Positions 1 to 8,027 of a stretch of DNA of 22,720 nt are shown here, in pieces (the stretch's first letter is position 1; the number at the start of each line of letters is the position of its first letter). Position numbers and translations under genes: made by a program. The DNA is from Bacteroidales bacterium UBA6360 (GTDB lineage Bacteria; Bacteroidota; Bacteroidia; Bacteroidales; UBA932), in the NCBI GenBank assembly GCA_002440085.1, contig DJRM01000039.1, forward strand, positions 47,024-69,743, written 5' to 3'. The notes under the pieces are model-generated. The model worked only from the letters and a program-made list of their open reading frames with translations. It had not been told where the DNA came from and made no database searches.

Positions 1-116
1 TCGGCGGAGCCGACAGCCCCTGTGAGGGGCATGCGACCTACACTTTGTTGCGGTCGGCGACTCCGTTCCTACGTTGCACTCCGTCACTGCGTCGCGGCGG
101 CTTTTGCCGCCTTTTG
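1..116 (+). repeat. Structured dispersed repeat, family A, copy 1
   Basis: This stretch matches the minus strand of 13490-13605 with eight mismatches and one single-base gap over about 115 positions (hand alignment). It may extend left beyond the window. It contains small hairpins TCGGC-GGA-GCCGA (1-13) and GCCCC-TGTGA-GGGGC (16-30). CGGAG/CCGAC near 5-14 can also pair with GTCGG and CTCCG near 53-65. A terminator hairpin ends the copy. Hairpin arms are nearly unchanged between the two copies, while most differences fall in the 34-48 loop. It could be the 3' part of a small RNA or a terminator-bearing mobile repeat. Confidence 0.75.
96..116 (+). terminator. Intrinsic terminator closing repeat A copy 1
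   Basis: GGCGGC (96-101) and GCCGCC (106-111) form a perfect 6-bp stem around TTTT, followed by TTTTG. The homologous hairpin at 13494-13509 on the minus strand also sits at the end of the repeat and is followed by seven T. It would stop any transcript entering from the left before the promoter of the phosphodiesterase gene. Confidence 0.6.
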
Positions 117-180
117 TCCGGCGCTTGTACACAAAAAACTTGTCGTCATGCACGGAATGTGACCGCCTGTTAAAAAATTA

Positions 181-211
181 TTGCGTTTAGGCTATGGATT
201 TGTTAAATTTG
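181..211 (+). promoter_or_regulatory. Bacteroidota-type promoter for the phosphodiesterase gene
   Basis: TTG (181-183) as the -33 element and TAAATTTG (204-211) as the -7 element are 20 bp apart, which fits the TTTG/TAnnTTTG promoter of Bacteroidota. The start point would be near 218, giving a leader of about 57 nt before the ATG at 275. Confidence 0.55.
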
Positions 212-274
212 TGGGGCTTATCGTCTCCTATAAAAACCGAAAAGCCCTGACAGATTATTACAATTTTAACAAAT

Positions 275-1198
275 ATGAAAAAGTATCTGATGATTTTTGC
301 CGCAGCATTGTTCTGCGCCGTGTCATGCGGAACGTGTGAGCCGCATTATGCGAAAAGGACGGACAAGATTCTCGCTGAGATTCACGACCCAAACTCAAAA
401 TATGTTGTCGTTGCCGTCCACAGAGGCGACTGGAGAAACTACCCGGAAAACTCTATTCCGGCAATCGAGTCCATCATCCGGATGGGAGCAGACATCATGG
501 AGCTTGACCTCAAACTTACCAAAGACAGCGTGCTTGTGCTCTCGCATGACGCCACAATCAACCGCTGCCTCACAGGAAAAGGTCCCGTGAGCGACTACAC
601 GCTCGCGGAGCTCAAGGCGATGAGACTGAAGAGGGCTCACGGTGTGGCCACGGATTCGCTGAGGATTCCGACCCTGCGCGAGGCTCTTGAGTGCTGCAAG
701 GACAGAATCTGCGTGAACGTCGACCAGGGATATGAATACTATGACCTCGTGCTGCAGATTACCGAAGAGTTGGGCGTGACCGACCAGATTCTCATCAAGG
801 GCAAGCGTCCTGTCAGCGTGGTGGCAGAAAAGATGGCGGCACACGAGCACAACATGATGTATATGCCGATCATCGACATTCAGAAGGAGAACGGAAAGAA
901 ACTCTTCGACGAATATATGGAGACAAAGACAGTTCCGCTCGCATACGAGGTCTGCTGGAAGAAGCTCTCACCGGAAGTCGAGGATTGTTTCGCAAAGATT
1001 CACGAGACAGGCTCAAAGCTTTGGATAAACACCATCTGGGGCAGCCTCTGCGGCTATCTCGACGACGACAAGGCGCTTGACTGCGGAGATCCTGCAAAGA
1101 TCTACGATCAGGTGATTGCCTTCGGTCCGTCCTTCATCCAGACAGACCGCCCGGAGCAGCTGCTGAAATATCTCCGTTCCAAAGGATTGCATGATTAA
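275..1198 (+). CDS. Glycerophosphodiester phosphodiesterase family lipoprotein
   Basis: 307 aa. The product should hydrolyse glycerophosphodiesters to glycerol-3-phosphate and an alcohol at the cell envelope. The N-terminus is a lipoprotein signal with lipobox AVSC, placing the lipidated cysteine at residue 18. The GDPD TIM-barrel signatures are visible: HR at 49-50, PENS at 57-60, GAD..ELD at 71-78 and SHD at 90-92, which supply the usual catalytic histidines and metal-binding acidic residues. Length is normal for the family. The start at 275 gives a proper signal peptide and lies downstream of a recognisable promoter. The next gene on the same strand, 121 bp away, is an organophosphate-type transporter, so the two probably act together in glycerophosphodiester salvage. 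The exact substrate is unknown. The intergenic space is filled by a large palindrome. Confidence 0.9.
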   Translation: MKKYLMIFAAALFCAVSCGTCEPHYAKRTDKILAEIHDPNSKYVVVAVHRGDWRNYPENSIPAIESIIRMGADIMELDLKLTKDSVLVLSHDATINRCLTGKGPVSDYTLAELKAMRLKRAHGVATDSLRIPTLREALECCKDRICVNVDQGYEYYDLVLQITEELGVTDQILIKGKRPVSVVAEKMAAHEHNMMYMPIIDIQKENGKKLFDEYMETKTVPLAYEVCWKKLSPEVEDCFAKIHETGSKLWINTIWGSLCGYLDDDKALDCGDPAKIYDQVIAFGPSFIQTDRPEQLLKYLRSKGLHD

Positions 1199-1314
1199 GA
1201 AGCTGTTTGAATTTTTTGTTCGTATTTCATACGCCACTTTTCTCCGCTCGGCAAAAGTGGCGTATGAAATACGAACATATAAAAATAAATGCGAGAAAAA
1301 TTAAAACAGCTTCT
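1198..1314. repeat. Large intergenic palindrome
   Basis: A perfect 25-bp inverted repeat (1217-1241 against 1253-1277) closes on an 11-nt loop. A second perfect 11-bp pair (AGAAGCTGTTT 1198-1208 against AAACAGCTTCT 1304-1314) frames it. The structure begins at the last base of the upstream stop codon and ends 5 bp before the next ATG, so it fills the whole intergenic region. No long T-run follows, so it does not look like a simple terminator. It could be an mRNA-stabilising or processing hairpin or a MITE-like remnant. Confidence 0.85.
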
Positions 1315-1319
1315 AAGCT

Positions 1320-2705
1320 ATGAATTTCTTTAAGATAAGCTCGCCGTCCGGAAGCAAGGTCGCGGCTGAGAATGTGAACAAAGTCTGGAAACGCTCACGA
1401 TTCCAGACCTTCCTTGCAATCACTTTCGGATATGCCCTGTACTATGTGTGCAGGATGTCAATGGGCGTGATGAAGCAGCCGCTGATTGATGCCGGACTCC
1501 TCAACGCGACGCAGCTCGGAATCATCGGAGCCTGCCTCTACTGGACATACGCGGTTGGAAAATTGGTGAACGGATTTCTTGCCGACAGTTCCAACATCAA
1601 GCGCTTCATGGCCACCGGCCTGGTGCTCTCCGTCGCTGCAAACTTCATAATGGGAGTCATCGGAGTGACGGCGATAAAGGCCGGACTGAGTAACTCAGTG
1701 ATTTTCGTGGTATTCGCCATCATGTGGGCAATGAACGGATGGGCTCAGTCAATGGGAGCGCCGCCTTCAATCGTCGCCCTGTCACGCTGGTTCCCGCTTA
1801 AAATCAGGGGGACATACTACGGATTCTTCAGCGCGTCGCACAACATCGGCGAGGGGCTGTCATTCATTTTCGTAGGCTCGCTTGTCGGGGCGTTCGGATG
1901 GAAATGGGGATTCTTCGGAGCAGCATGCGCCGGCATTCTCGGAGTCCTGCTCATTCTTTTCTGGCTCCACGACACTCCTGAAAGCAAGGGGCTTCCTTCC
2001 ATTGAAGAACTCTCCGGAGAGAAAGTTCCGGAAAAGGTCGCCAACGATGCCTCGGAAACAAGGCAGATCCAAAAAGCGGTCATCAGGAACCCGGGAGTGT
2101 GGATTCTCGCATGCGCGAGCGCGTTTATGTACATGAGCCGCTACGCCATAAACGAATGGGGAACAATATTCCTTCAGGAGACCTACGACTACGATTTGAC
2201 TGCCGCGGCCGCCATCATCGGCATCAACCCTATATTCGGAATCATAGGCACTGTTCTGTCCGGATGGCTCTCTGACAAGATATTCAAGGGAGACAGGAAA
2301 TACCCGGCATTCGTTGCCGGAGTTCTTGAGGCAATTGCCCTCTTCCTGTTCCTTTTCGGCGGAGGAAGCCATTTCGTGCTTGTCCTCTCAATGGTGCTCT
2401 TCGGAACGGCAATAGGCGTGCTCATCGCGTTCCTCGGGGGGCTGATGGCGATTGACCTCGTGCCGAGAAAGGCCTCCGGAGCGGCGCTCGGCATTGTCGG
2501 AGTGGCATCATACGCTGCGGCCGGTGTGCAGAACGTAATCACCGGACTGCTGCTTGACAACCACACCTACGAGGCAATAAACGCCGCAGGTGAAACCGTG
2601 ACAAAGCACGACTTCACCTACGTAAGCTGGTTCTGGCTCGGAGCGGCGGCGATTTCGTTCCTGCTGCCGATGCTCAACTGGAGACGCAAGAAGCAGGAGC
2701 TATAG
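1320..2705 (+). CDS. MFS transporter, organophosphate:phosphate antiporter-like (GlpT type)
   Basis: 461 aa inner-membrane protein with a short basic N-terminus and about 12 hydrophobic segments split by a charged central loop around residues 225-250. The first helix GYALYYVCRM, the following SMGVMKQPLI segment and the loop LADSSNIKRF resemble the GlpT/UhpT organophosphate:phosphate antiporters rather than sugar or drug MFS families. It lies downstream of a glycerophosphodiesterase on the same strand, which supports glycerol-3-phosphate or a related organophosphate as substrate; that assignment is inference. The ATG at 1320 begins just after the palindrome and no internal start fits better. 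The stop overlaps the convergent acyl-CoA ligase stop within the hexamer CTATAG. Confidence 0.82.
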   Translation: MNFFKISSPSGSKVAAENVNKVWKRSRFQTFLAITFGYALYYVCRMSMGVMKQPLIDAGLLNATQLGIIGACLYWTYAVGKLVNGFLADSSNIKRFMATGLVLSVAANFIMGVIGVTAIKAGLSNSVIFVVFAIMWAMNGWAQSMGAPPSIVALSRWFPLKIRGTYYGFFSASHNIGEGLSFIFVGSLVGAFGWKWGFFGAACAGILGVLLILFWLHDTPESKGLPSIEELSGEKVPEKVANDASETRQIQKAVIRNPGVWILACASAFMYMSRYAINEWGTIFLQETYDYDLTAAAAIIGINPIFGIIGTVLSGWLSDKIFKGDRKYPAFVAGVLEAIALFLFLFGGGSHFVLVLSMVLFGTAIGVLIAFLGGLMAIDLVPRKASGAALGIVGVASYAAAGVQNVITGLLLDNHTYEAINAAGETVTKHDFTYVSWFWLGAAAISFLLPMLNWRRKKQEL

Positions 2706-4415
2706 AGATTTATTCTGGGGGCCGTTCTGCCCATCTTCTGACTTTGGAGATCCGTCGCGGTACTTGAAGCGGCGGATTTTTTGTGTAGCCGTCTTCTCGA
2801 ACGGCTCTTTCACAACCTCAACGCCGGCAACCTTGGACGAACGGTTCACCTTCTTGTTCACGTAGTTCATGATTGCCTGCTTGCGGGCCTCAAGCTTCTC
2901 GAAGAACTGATCCTCGCTCTCCTGATTCCAGTCAAGGACATTGCTGTTGAGCTGCACCAAGGCCACGAGCTTGCCGTCCCGTTCCACAACGAGGGACTCG
3001 TCAACCCCGTCAATGTCGTTTATCACCTTCTCTATCTCCTCCGGATATATATTTTCACCGGACGGCCCCAGAATCATATTGTTCAGACGCCCCTTTATGC
3101 TGTAACGCCCCTTTTCGTCAACCGATGCGAGGTCGTTGGTACGGAACCATCCGTCCGCCGTAAACGCAGCCTTCGTCCTCTCCGGATCCTTGTAATATCC
3201 GAGCATCACGTTGTCGCCCTTCACGACGATTTCTCCCTCCCCTGTCTCCGGATTGACGTTTATCAGCTTCACCTCTACACCATACGCCGCCCCGCCGGTA
3301 GTCCCCACATGAGTCTGCTTCACGCCGGCCGTACATATAAGCGGAGCACATTCGGTCATGCCGTAGCCAATCGCGTATGGGAACCGCGCCTTTTTCAGGA
3401 ATTTCTCCACAGCCGGATTGAGTTTTGCGCCTCCTATTCCGAAGAATTTTATGCGTCCTCCGAATGTCTTTTTCAACCGTAACCCGACGAACCAATAGAG
3501 AACGCAGGCCATTTTCCTGTGCATCCACTTCAGCACACGGCTCTTCTGAATGGTCGGAAGTATGCTGGCCTTGTACATTTTCTCAATAATCAGAGGCACG
3601 GAAAGCATGATTGTCGGACGAACTTTCTTGAGAGCTGAGAGCAGCACTGTGGCTGTAGGGGGCTTCTGAAGGTAGCAGACCTTCGCTCCGACGAACATAG
3701 GATAGAGCATTCCGATGCTCATCTCGTATGTGTGCGGCATCGGGAGTATCGACAGCCAGACATCCTTCTCATCGGTCTTGTGCGCATGGTAGGATATGAC
3801 AATGTTTGTGCAGAGATTTCTGTGGCTGAGCATAACGCCTTTCGCGCTGCCGGTCGTGCCCGAGGTGTAGATGATTGTGGCGAGGTCATCAGGCTGCGGA
3901 GCAATGGTACGTCCGTCGCAGGTGAAGGCCTCATCGTCAACGTGTATTGCCGTGAAGTCCTCGATGTCGATGACAAGCGTAAGTTTTTCTATAAGTTCCG
4001 GTCTTATCTTGGAAAGCAGCCTTTTCGATACATATACGGCCTTGCACCCGGAGTGCTCAAGAATGTTTGTAACCTCATTTTCGGATGAGTCCGGAAGAAT
4101 CGGCACGGCGACCCTGCCGAAAGCGACGGCAGAAAAAAAAGCGACGGTCCAGTTCGGGGTGTTCTGCGACAGGATAGCGACCCTCTCCCCCGCTCCGATA
4201 CCATATCGCGAAAGCTTGCGCGAGAGCTCGTCACACTTGTGCTTGAAGCTCCCGTATGTGTATTTCAACTCCGTTCCGAGCATCTCCGACATCTGACGGT
4301 TCTCATAAAACGTTGTTGAATAATCATATAGTTTTGCCAGCGTATCTACATATTTCTCCCTGAATCCGGAGAGTTTCTTATATAACTTCATCATTTTTTC
4401 AAATTTTGTATGCAA
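2700..4415 (-). CDS. Long-chain fatty acid--CoA ligase (AMP-binding)
   Basis: 571 aa adenylating enzyme that should activate fatty acids to acyl-CoA through an acyl-adenylate. Core motifs are all present: YTSGTTGSAKG (183-193) for ATP phosphate binding, GYGMTECAP in the middle, GWFRTNDLA and KGRLNNMILGPSGENIYPEE in the C-terminal half, and a C-terminal KTATQKIRRF with the lysine expected for adenylation. Length is typical of the FadD/FAA branch. Three methionines lie near the start (1, 8, 9); I keep the first because a good -7 box sits 54-62 bp upstream. The gene is alone on its strand segment and converges on the MFS transporter with a 6-bp overlap of the ends. Fatty acid chain preference cannot be read from sequence. 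Confidence 0.9.
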   Translation of the reverse strand: MHTKFEKMMKLYKKLSGFREKYVDTLAKLYDYSTTFYENRQMSEMLGTELKYTYGSFKHKCDELSRKLSRYGIGAGERVAILSQNTPNWTVAFFSAVAFGRVAVPILPDSSENEVTNILEHSGCKAVYVSKRLLSKIRPELIEKLTLVIDIEDFTAIHVDDEAFTCDGRTIAPQPDDLATIIYTSGTTGSAKGVMLSHRNLCTNIVISYHAHKTDEKDVWLSILPMPHTYEMSIGMLYPMFVGAKVCYLQKPPTATVLLSALKKVRPTIMLSVPLIIEKMYKASILPTIQKSRVLKWMHRKMACVLYWFVGLRLKKTFGGRIKFFGIGGAKLNPAVEKFLKKARFPYAIGYGMTECAPLICTAGVKQTHVGTTGGAAYGVEVKLINVNPETGEGEIVVKGDNVMLGYYKDPERTKAAFTADGWFRTNDLASVDEKGRYSIKGRLNNMILGPSGENIYPEEIEKVINDIDGVDESLVVERDGKLVALVQLNSNVLDWNQESEDQFFEKLEARKQAIMNYVNKKVNRSSKVAGVEVVKEPFEKTATQKIRRFKYRDGSPKSEDGQNGPQNKSL

Positions 4416-4469
4416 AACCGCCTTCTATTGCAAAAAGCGGGCTAATGGAACATCGTCGTCAAGAGCCCG

Positions 4470-4477
4470 CAAAGATA
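4470..4477 (-). promoter_or_regulatory. -7 element for the acyl-CoA ligase gene
   Basis: The minus strand reads TATCTTTG followed by CGGG, a near-canonical Bacteroidota -7 box. The start point would be near 4463, giving a leader of about 48 nt. No clear TTTG is present 19-21 bp upstream, so the -33 half is weak. Confidence 0.5.
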
Positions 4478-4567
4478 CGACATTTTTATTTTTACTCCTG
4501 TTTCACAACTGTGAAACACCGGCTTTGAACCGAAGATGACGTGCGTGGAAATGGCCGAAACAGGGCA

Positions 4568-4604
4568 TAAAAAAAGATATTGTTCCATTCAGGACAATAT
4601 CTTT
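4568..4604 (-). terminator. Intrinsic terminator of the small lipoprotein gene
   Basis: On the minus strand an 11-bp perfect stem (AAAGATATTGT / ACAATATCTTT, arms 4594-4604 and 4573-4583) with a 10-nt loop is followed directly by a run of T. It lies about 40 bp past the stop of the lipoprotein gene and isolates it from the ligase promoter at 4470-4477. Confidence 0.75.
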
Positions 4605-4642
4605 GAAGCGGAACGAAGCCGCTTTTGCAGTTGAAAACCGAA

Positions 4643-4831
4643 TTACTCGGCAACGACTGTGCTGTCGCAAGCTGTGCAGGTTGAATCTGCAGCGGCGCAG
4701 CAAGAATCGCAGCACTCAGTGCATGCTTTCTCCTCTGTAGCCTCAGCCTTCTTCTGATTGTTGTTGCAGGCGCAAGACACGGTAGCGAGCATGAGAGCTA
4801 CAACTGCCAAAGACATAAATACCTTTTTCAT
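4643..4831 (-). CDS. Small cysteine-rich lipoprotein, function unknown
   Basis: 62 aa. The first 19 residues form a signal peptide ending in TVSC, a plausible lipobox with the lipidated cysteine at 20. The mature protein would be about 43 residues with nine cysteines counting the lipidated one, at 20, 22, 37, 40, 41, 44, 45, 52 and 55. They make a CxxCCxxCC block and a later CxxC, flanked by acidic residues and alanine/serine/threonine spacers. Such spacing suggests metal or cluster binding or a disulfide-rich surface peptide, but I recognise no family. It is a real monocistronic gene: a good promoter (4917-4947) lies upstream and an intrinsic terminator (4568-4604) downstream. Confidence 0.82.
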   Translation of the reverse strand: MKKVFMSLAVVALMLATVSCACNNNQKKAEATEEKACTECCDSCCAAADSTCTACDSTVVAE

Positions 4832-4916
4832 AATACTGAAAAATGATTTAATTAAACAATTACCATTCGGAGAAACACGCTGACCACTTAAAAGTTAACG
4901 CTTTTCTACCAAGCCG

Positions 4917-4947
4917 CGAAAGTACACATTATTTGTGAAACAGCAAA
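4917..4947 (-). promoter_or_regulatory. Promoter of the small lipoprotein gene
   Basis: The minus strand reads TTTG (4947-4944), a 19-bp spacer, then TACTTTCG (4924-4917). This is a one-mismatch TTTG/TAnnTTTG promoter with ideal spacing. The start point would be near 4910, leaving a leader of about 80 nt to the ATG at 4831. Apart from this promoter I see nothing notable in 4832-5025. Confidence 0.65.
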
Positions 4948-5025
4948 TATTTTTCTTAAAAATTTATACATTTTTTCTCAAAACACTGACAATTAGGCCA
5001 TATATACACCATACTCGGACGACAT

Positions 5026-5538
5026 TTATGGATTCAACCTTGGCTGCTCGCGGTCGAGCTTGAACACGTCCATGTCGTGAATCTTCCCGTTGTCGATGTG
5101 GAAGCGCAGGGCGGTACGGACAATGTGGAAACCCTGGAGTCCGGCCGCGCCGGGATTCAGCACCAGCATATTGAAATTCTTGTCATAGACCACCTTGAGG
5201 ATGTGCGAATGACCGCAGACGAAGATGTCCGGCTGATAGCGCGTCAGGAGAGCGTAGGCGTTGCGGTCATACTTTCCGGGATAGCCGCCGATGTGTGTCA
5301 TCAGCACTTTCATCCCCTCGCATTCCCAGAAACGGTGCAGAGGATAGTCGTAGCGCAGATCGTAGTTGTCGCAGTTCCCGCAGACCCCGACCAGCGGCTT
5401 GAAGGCGGCAATCTCCGCCGCCGTCTCGAATCCCCCGCCGAAATCCCCGGCGTGCCAGATTTCATCCACCGGCGAGAGAAATTCCCTGAAAGGGGCGTCA
5501 AACACCCCGTGAGTATCAGAAATAAGTCCTATAAACAT
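5026..5538 (-). CDS. YfcE-like metallophosphoesterase
   Basis: 170 aa calcineurin-like phosphoesterase of the small MJ0936/YfcE class, cytoplasmic, with no signal peptide. All five metal motifs are present in order: DTH (8-10), GD (31-32), GNCD (54-57), H82 in MTHIGG, and GHSH (109-112). Members hydrolyse phosphodiesters in vitro; the physiological substrate is usually unknown. It is the last gene of a long minus-strand run and starts 13 bp after the cardiolipin synthase stop, so co-transcription with that gene is likely. The start places DTH eight residues in, as in the family, so no alternative start is needed. Confidence 0.9.
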   Translation of the reverse strand: MFIGLISDTHGVFDAPFREFLSPVDEIWHAGDFGGGFETAAEIAAFKPLVGVCGNCDNYDLRYDYPLHRFWECEGMKVLMTHIGGYPGKYDRNAYALLTRYQPDIFVCGHSHILKVVYDKNFNMLVLNPGAAGLQGFHIVRTALRFHIDNGKIHDMDVFKLDREQPRLNP

Positions 5539-5551
5539 AAATTCAAAAGTT

Positions 5552-6973
5552 TCAAAATAATGAGCCGAAGAGGCGGGCTATCGGTTCCATGATTTTGCTT
5601 ATGCGGGAACGGTGCTCCCAGCCCTCGCGTGTAATCAGTTCGCTGTCCTTCAGGTCGGCGAGGAAATATCCCTTGAGTTCGGCGCTGATTTTCGAGTCAT
5701 AGATGTAGGCCTGGACCTCAAAGTCCGTGTCAAAACTGCGGTAGTCGAGATTCGCGGAGCCTATGGAGCAGAGCTCGTCGTCGATGACGAGGAATTTCGA
5801 ATGATTGAACCCTTTTTTGTAGAGATAAACCGACACGCCGGAGTCGAGCAGCGTATCTACATTGGAATATCCGGCCCAGGCCACGACCATATTGTCCCCT
5901 CGCACGGGGATGAGAATCCGCACATCGACCCCGCTCATCGCCGCGACCTTCAGTGCAGTCACAATCGGCTGGTTTGGAAGAAGATACGGAGTGGAGATGT
6001 AGATGTAACGCCGGGCGTTTCCGATGGCGGCGAAGTAGGCCTGCATTATCGTCGCGTGCGGGGAGTCCGGGCCGGAGGTCGCAATCTGAATCGGGAGGGT
6101 CTGAGGAATGTCCGGCGTCGGGAAATATTTCATGTCATAGAGCAGTTCCCCGTCTGTCACGAAAGACCAGTCGTTGATGAAGACTGCGTTCAGCATAGTT
6201 ACAGAGCCGCCCTCAAGACGAATCTGGGTGTCGCGCCACACACCGCGCTTCGTGCCGTGGAGGTAACGGTCGGCGATGTTCATCCCTCCGGTGTAGCCTA
6301 TCTGGCCGTCAATCACGACTATCTTGCGGTGATTGCGGTAGTTGAACTTATTGGCGAAATGAGGCAGCCAGACCGGCATATAACTGCAGGCCTCGATTCC
6401 TGCCGCCCGCATACGTTCCACATCGCGAAGTTTCAGTGCACGACTGCCCACGCTGTCGAAAATCACCCGGACTTCAACTCCGACGGAGGCCCGCTCCGAA
6501 AGTATGGCAAACATCTGTTCGAAGAGTTCCCCGCTCTCGATGCCGAAAACCTCGATGTGAATGAACCGGCTCGCGTTCCTGAGGTCGGAGAACATCACTG
6601 GGAAGCACTCGCGGCCGTTGTTGAGAATCCGCAGGCGATTGCCGAGAGTGAGCGCGGCCTCTCCGTTGTTGAGAAGAAGTGTGACGAAATTACGGCCTAC
6701 AAGTTCCGCATAGTCCGGTTTGGAGAGTTCTTTCAGCTGTTCGGAGCATATTGCGCGGAGCTTCTTCGACACGGTGTCGTCATCGTAGCTGAACTGCCTG
6801 CTCTTGCGCCAGCTGCGGCCGAAAAGCATATAGGCGAGCATACCGCCGACCGGGATGACGAGTATAATCAGTATCCATGCCAGAGTCTCAGCAGGGTCGC
6901 GCCGCTCCTTCAGCAGAACATAGAAAATTACTGCAATCAGCAGCGCATATATGACACTCAACACCGTTCCCAT
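5552..6973 (-). CDS. cls: Cardiolipin synthase (phospholipase D family)
   Basis: 473 aa membrane enzyme that should join two phosphatidylglycerols into cardiolipin and glycerol. Two transmembrane segments occupy roughly residues 1-20 and 30-50, as in ClsA-type enzymes. Two HKD motifs are visible: HRKIVVID (H215, K217, D222) followed by GYTGGMN, and NHSKFLVID near 390-400 followed by GSANLDYRS. Length fits the family. It lies between rsmE (68 bp upstream) and the phosphodiesterase gene (13 bp downstream). The antisense strand is open for about 475 codons here, but that is a composition effect. Confidence 0.92.
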   Translation of the reverse strand: MGTVLSVIYALLIAVIFYVLLKERRDPAETLAWILIILVIPVGGMLAYMLFGRSWRKSRQFSYDDDTVSKKLRAICSEQLKELSKPDYAELVGRNFVTLLLNNGEAALTLGNRLRILNNGRECFPVMFSDLRNASRFIHIEVFGIESGELFEQMFAILSERASVGVEVRVIFDSVGSRALKLRDVERMRAAGIEACSYMPVWLPHFANKFNYRNHRKIVVIDGQIGYTGGMNIADRYLHGTKRGVWRDTQIRLEGGSVTMLNAVFINDWSFVTDGELLYDMKYFPTPDIPQTLPIQIATSGPDSPHATIMQAYFAAIGNARRYIYISTPYLLPNQPIVTALKVAAMSGVDVRILIPVRGDNMVVAWAGYSNVDTLLDSGVSVYLYKKGFNHSKFLVIDDELCSIGSANLDYRSFDTDFEVQAYIYDSKISAELKGYFLADLKDSELITREGWEHRSRISKIMEPIARLFGSLF

Positions 6974-7041
6974 ATTGCTTTGACATTCAATAGACTACAA
7001 TATATATTCTTCAATGATCCGCAATCCCGGACGCCATAGGC

Positions 7042-7923
7042 TCACAATGTCAGAGCCGCATAGACCTCCTCCACACAGAGCAGGGCGGCCGTTTCTGTGC
7101 GCAGGCGCGAGGGGCCGAGGTGCACCGGGATGTAGCCGAGCTCTATTGCCATGCGCAGTTCGTCCTCGGAGAAATCGCCCTCTGGACCAATGAGAATCGT
7201 GACTTCAGGAATATCGCCATCTGAAAGACGACCACCGCGAGCCGCCGTGTTCTCTTCGTATGCCGCAACTCCCGCTTCGGCAAGCGCGGAGAAATTAGCC
7301 CTTAGCCATTCCACAAGAGCCTCCCTCACGGAGCAGCGCGGATGGTCAGCGTCCTCGAAGCAGCAGGCAATCAGCCTAAGGGGGACTTCTGACGCTTCCA
7401 CGCCGGCATCCGCCGGAACATTTTTGGAGAGGGAGCCCGGCACATCTGAGGAGGCCGCAACGCCTGTAAGGATAAAGTCCTTGACGCTCACAGGCTCAAC
7501 TATTTCGGGAAGTGTAGCCTTGAGTGACTGCTTGGCGGCCGAAAGAACTATCTTTTCAAGCCTCGGCGTCTTGACAACACGGCGCTCCGAGTGCTCGCCG
7601 ATGACCGGAACAATCGCATCGACGCCAATCTCCGTCGCCTTTTCTGCGAACCACTCGTAGCGGTCGATGTTCTTGGTCGGGCACACGGCCATGGTCAGAC
7701 GGTACGGGTGGGCGTTCCATTCCCCGATGCGGGAGATTACCTCCGCCTCAACCGCCTTTGGTCTGTCGGCCGTTATGCGGCACTGCAGCAGCGTCCCGCG
7801 CCCGTCAATGACACGGATTTCATCTCCGGCACGATGTCTCAGAACCCGGACGCAGTGGCCGGACTCCTCCTCGTCGAGCCTGACAAACCCGCCGCTTATG
7901 TCATTTGAATAAAACAGTTCCAT
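7042..7923 (-). CDS. rsmE: 16S rRNA (uracil(1498)-N(3))-methyltransferase
   Basis: 293 aa SPOUT-class methyltransferase that should methylate N3 of U1498 in 16S rRNA using S-adenosylmethionine. The N-terminal PUA-like part has HCVRVLRHRAGDEI (23-36). The C-terminal trefoil knot has LIGPEGDFSEDEL (244-256) and LGPSRLRTETAAL (269-281), the SAM-binding and catalytic loops. The usual length is about 230-250 residues. The excess lies in two low-complexity, Ala/Glu/Ser-rich insertions at about 152-182 and 191-238, just before the knot. The gene follows tsaC after 104 bp containing degenerate 29-bp repeats. Confidence 0.92.
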   Translation of the reverse strand: MELFYSNDISGGFVRLDEEESGHCVRVLRHRAGDEIRVIDGRGTLLQCRITADRPKAVEAEVISRIGEWNAHPYRLTMAVCPTKNIDRYEWFAEKATEIGVDAIVPVIGEHSERRVVKTPRLEKIVLSAAKQSLKATLPEIVEPVSVKDFILTGVAASSDVPGSLSKNVPADAGVEASEVPLRLIACCFEDADHPRCSVREALVEWLRANFSALAEAGVAAYEENTAARGGRLSDGDIPEVTILIGPEGDFSEDELRMAIELGYIPVHLGPSRLRTETAALLCVEEVYAALTL

Positions 7924-7940
7924 TATATTTTCCCTTTACT

Positions 7941-8027
7941 CAAAGTTTTCCCGACTACATTTCCCTAAACAAAGACTTCGCGAACTCCTTTCCATGAACA
8001 AAGATTTCTCGACTTCAATGCGCCCCG
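7941..8027. repeat. Three degenerate 29-bp tandem units between tsaC and rsmE
   Basis: Units start at 7941, 7970 and 7999, each beginning CAAAG, with an exact 29-bp period. The first two agree at about 20 of 29 positions; the third keeps CAAAG..TT..CGA. On the minus strand each unit presents CTTTG, reminiscent of a -7 box without its TA. The array fills most of the 104-bp gap and abuts the tsaC stop. Confidence 0.5.

Noticed and set aside
5612..7039. Long open frame of about 475 codons on the plus strand opposite cardiolipin synthase
   Set aside because: It is antisense to a gene with both HKD motifs, has no recognisable domain and no promoter, and such frames arise from GC-rich codon use.
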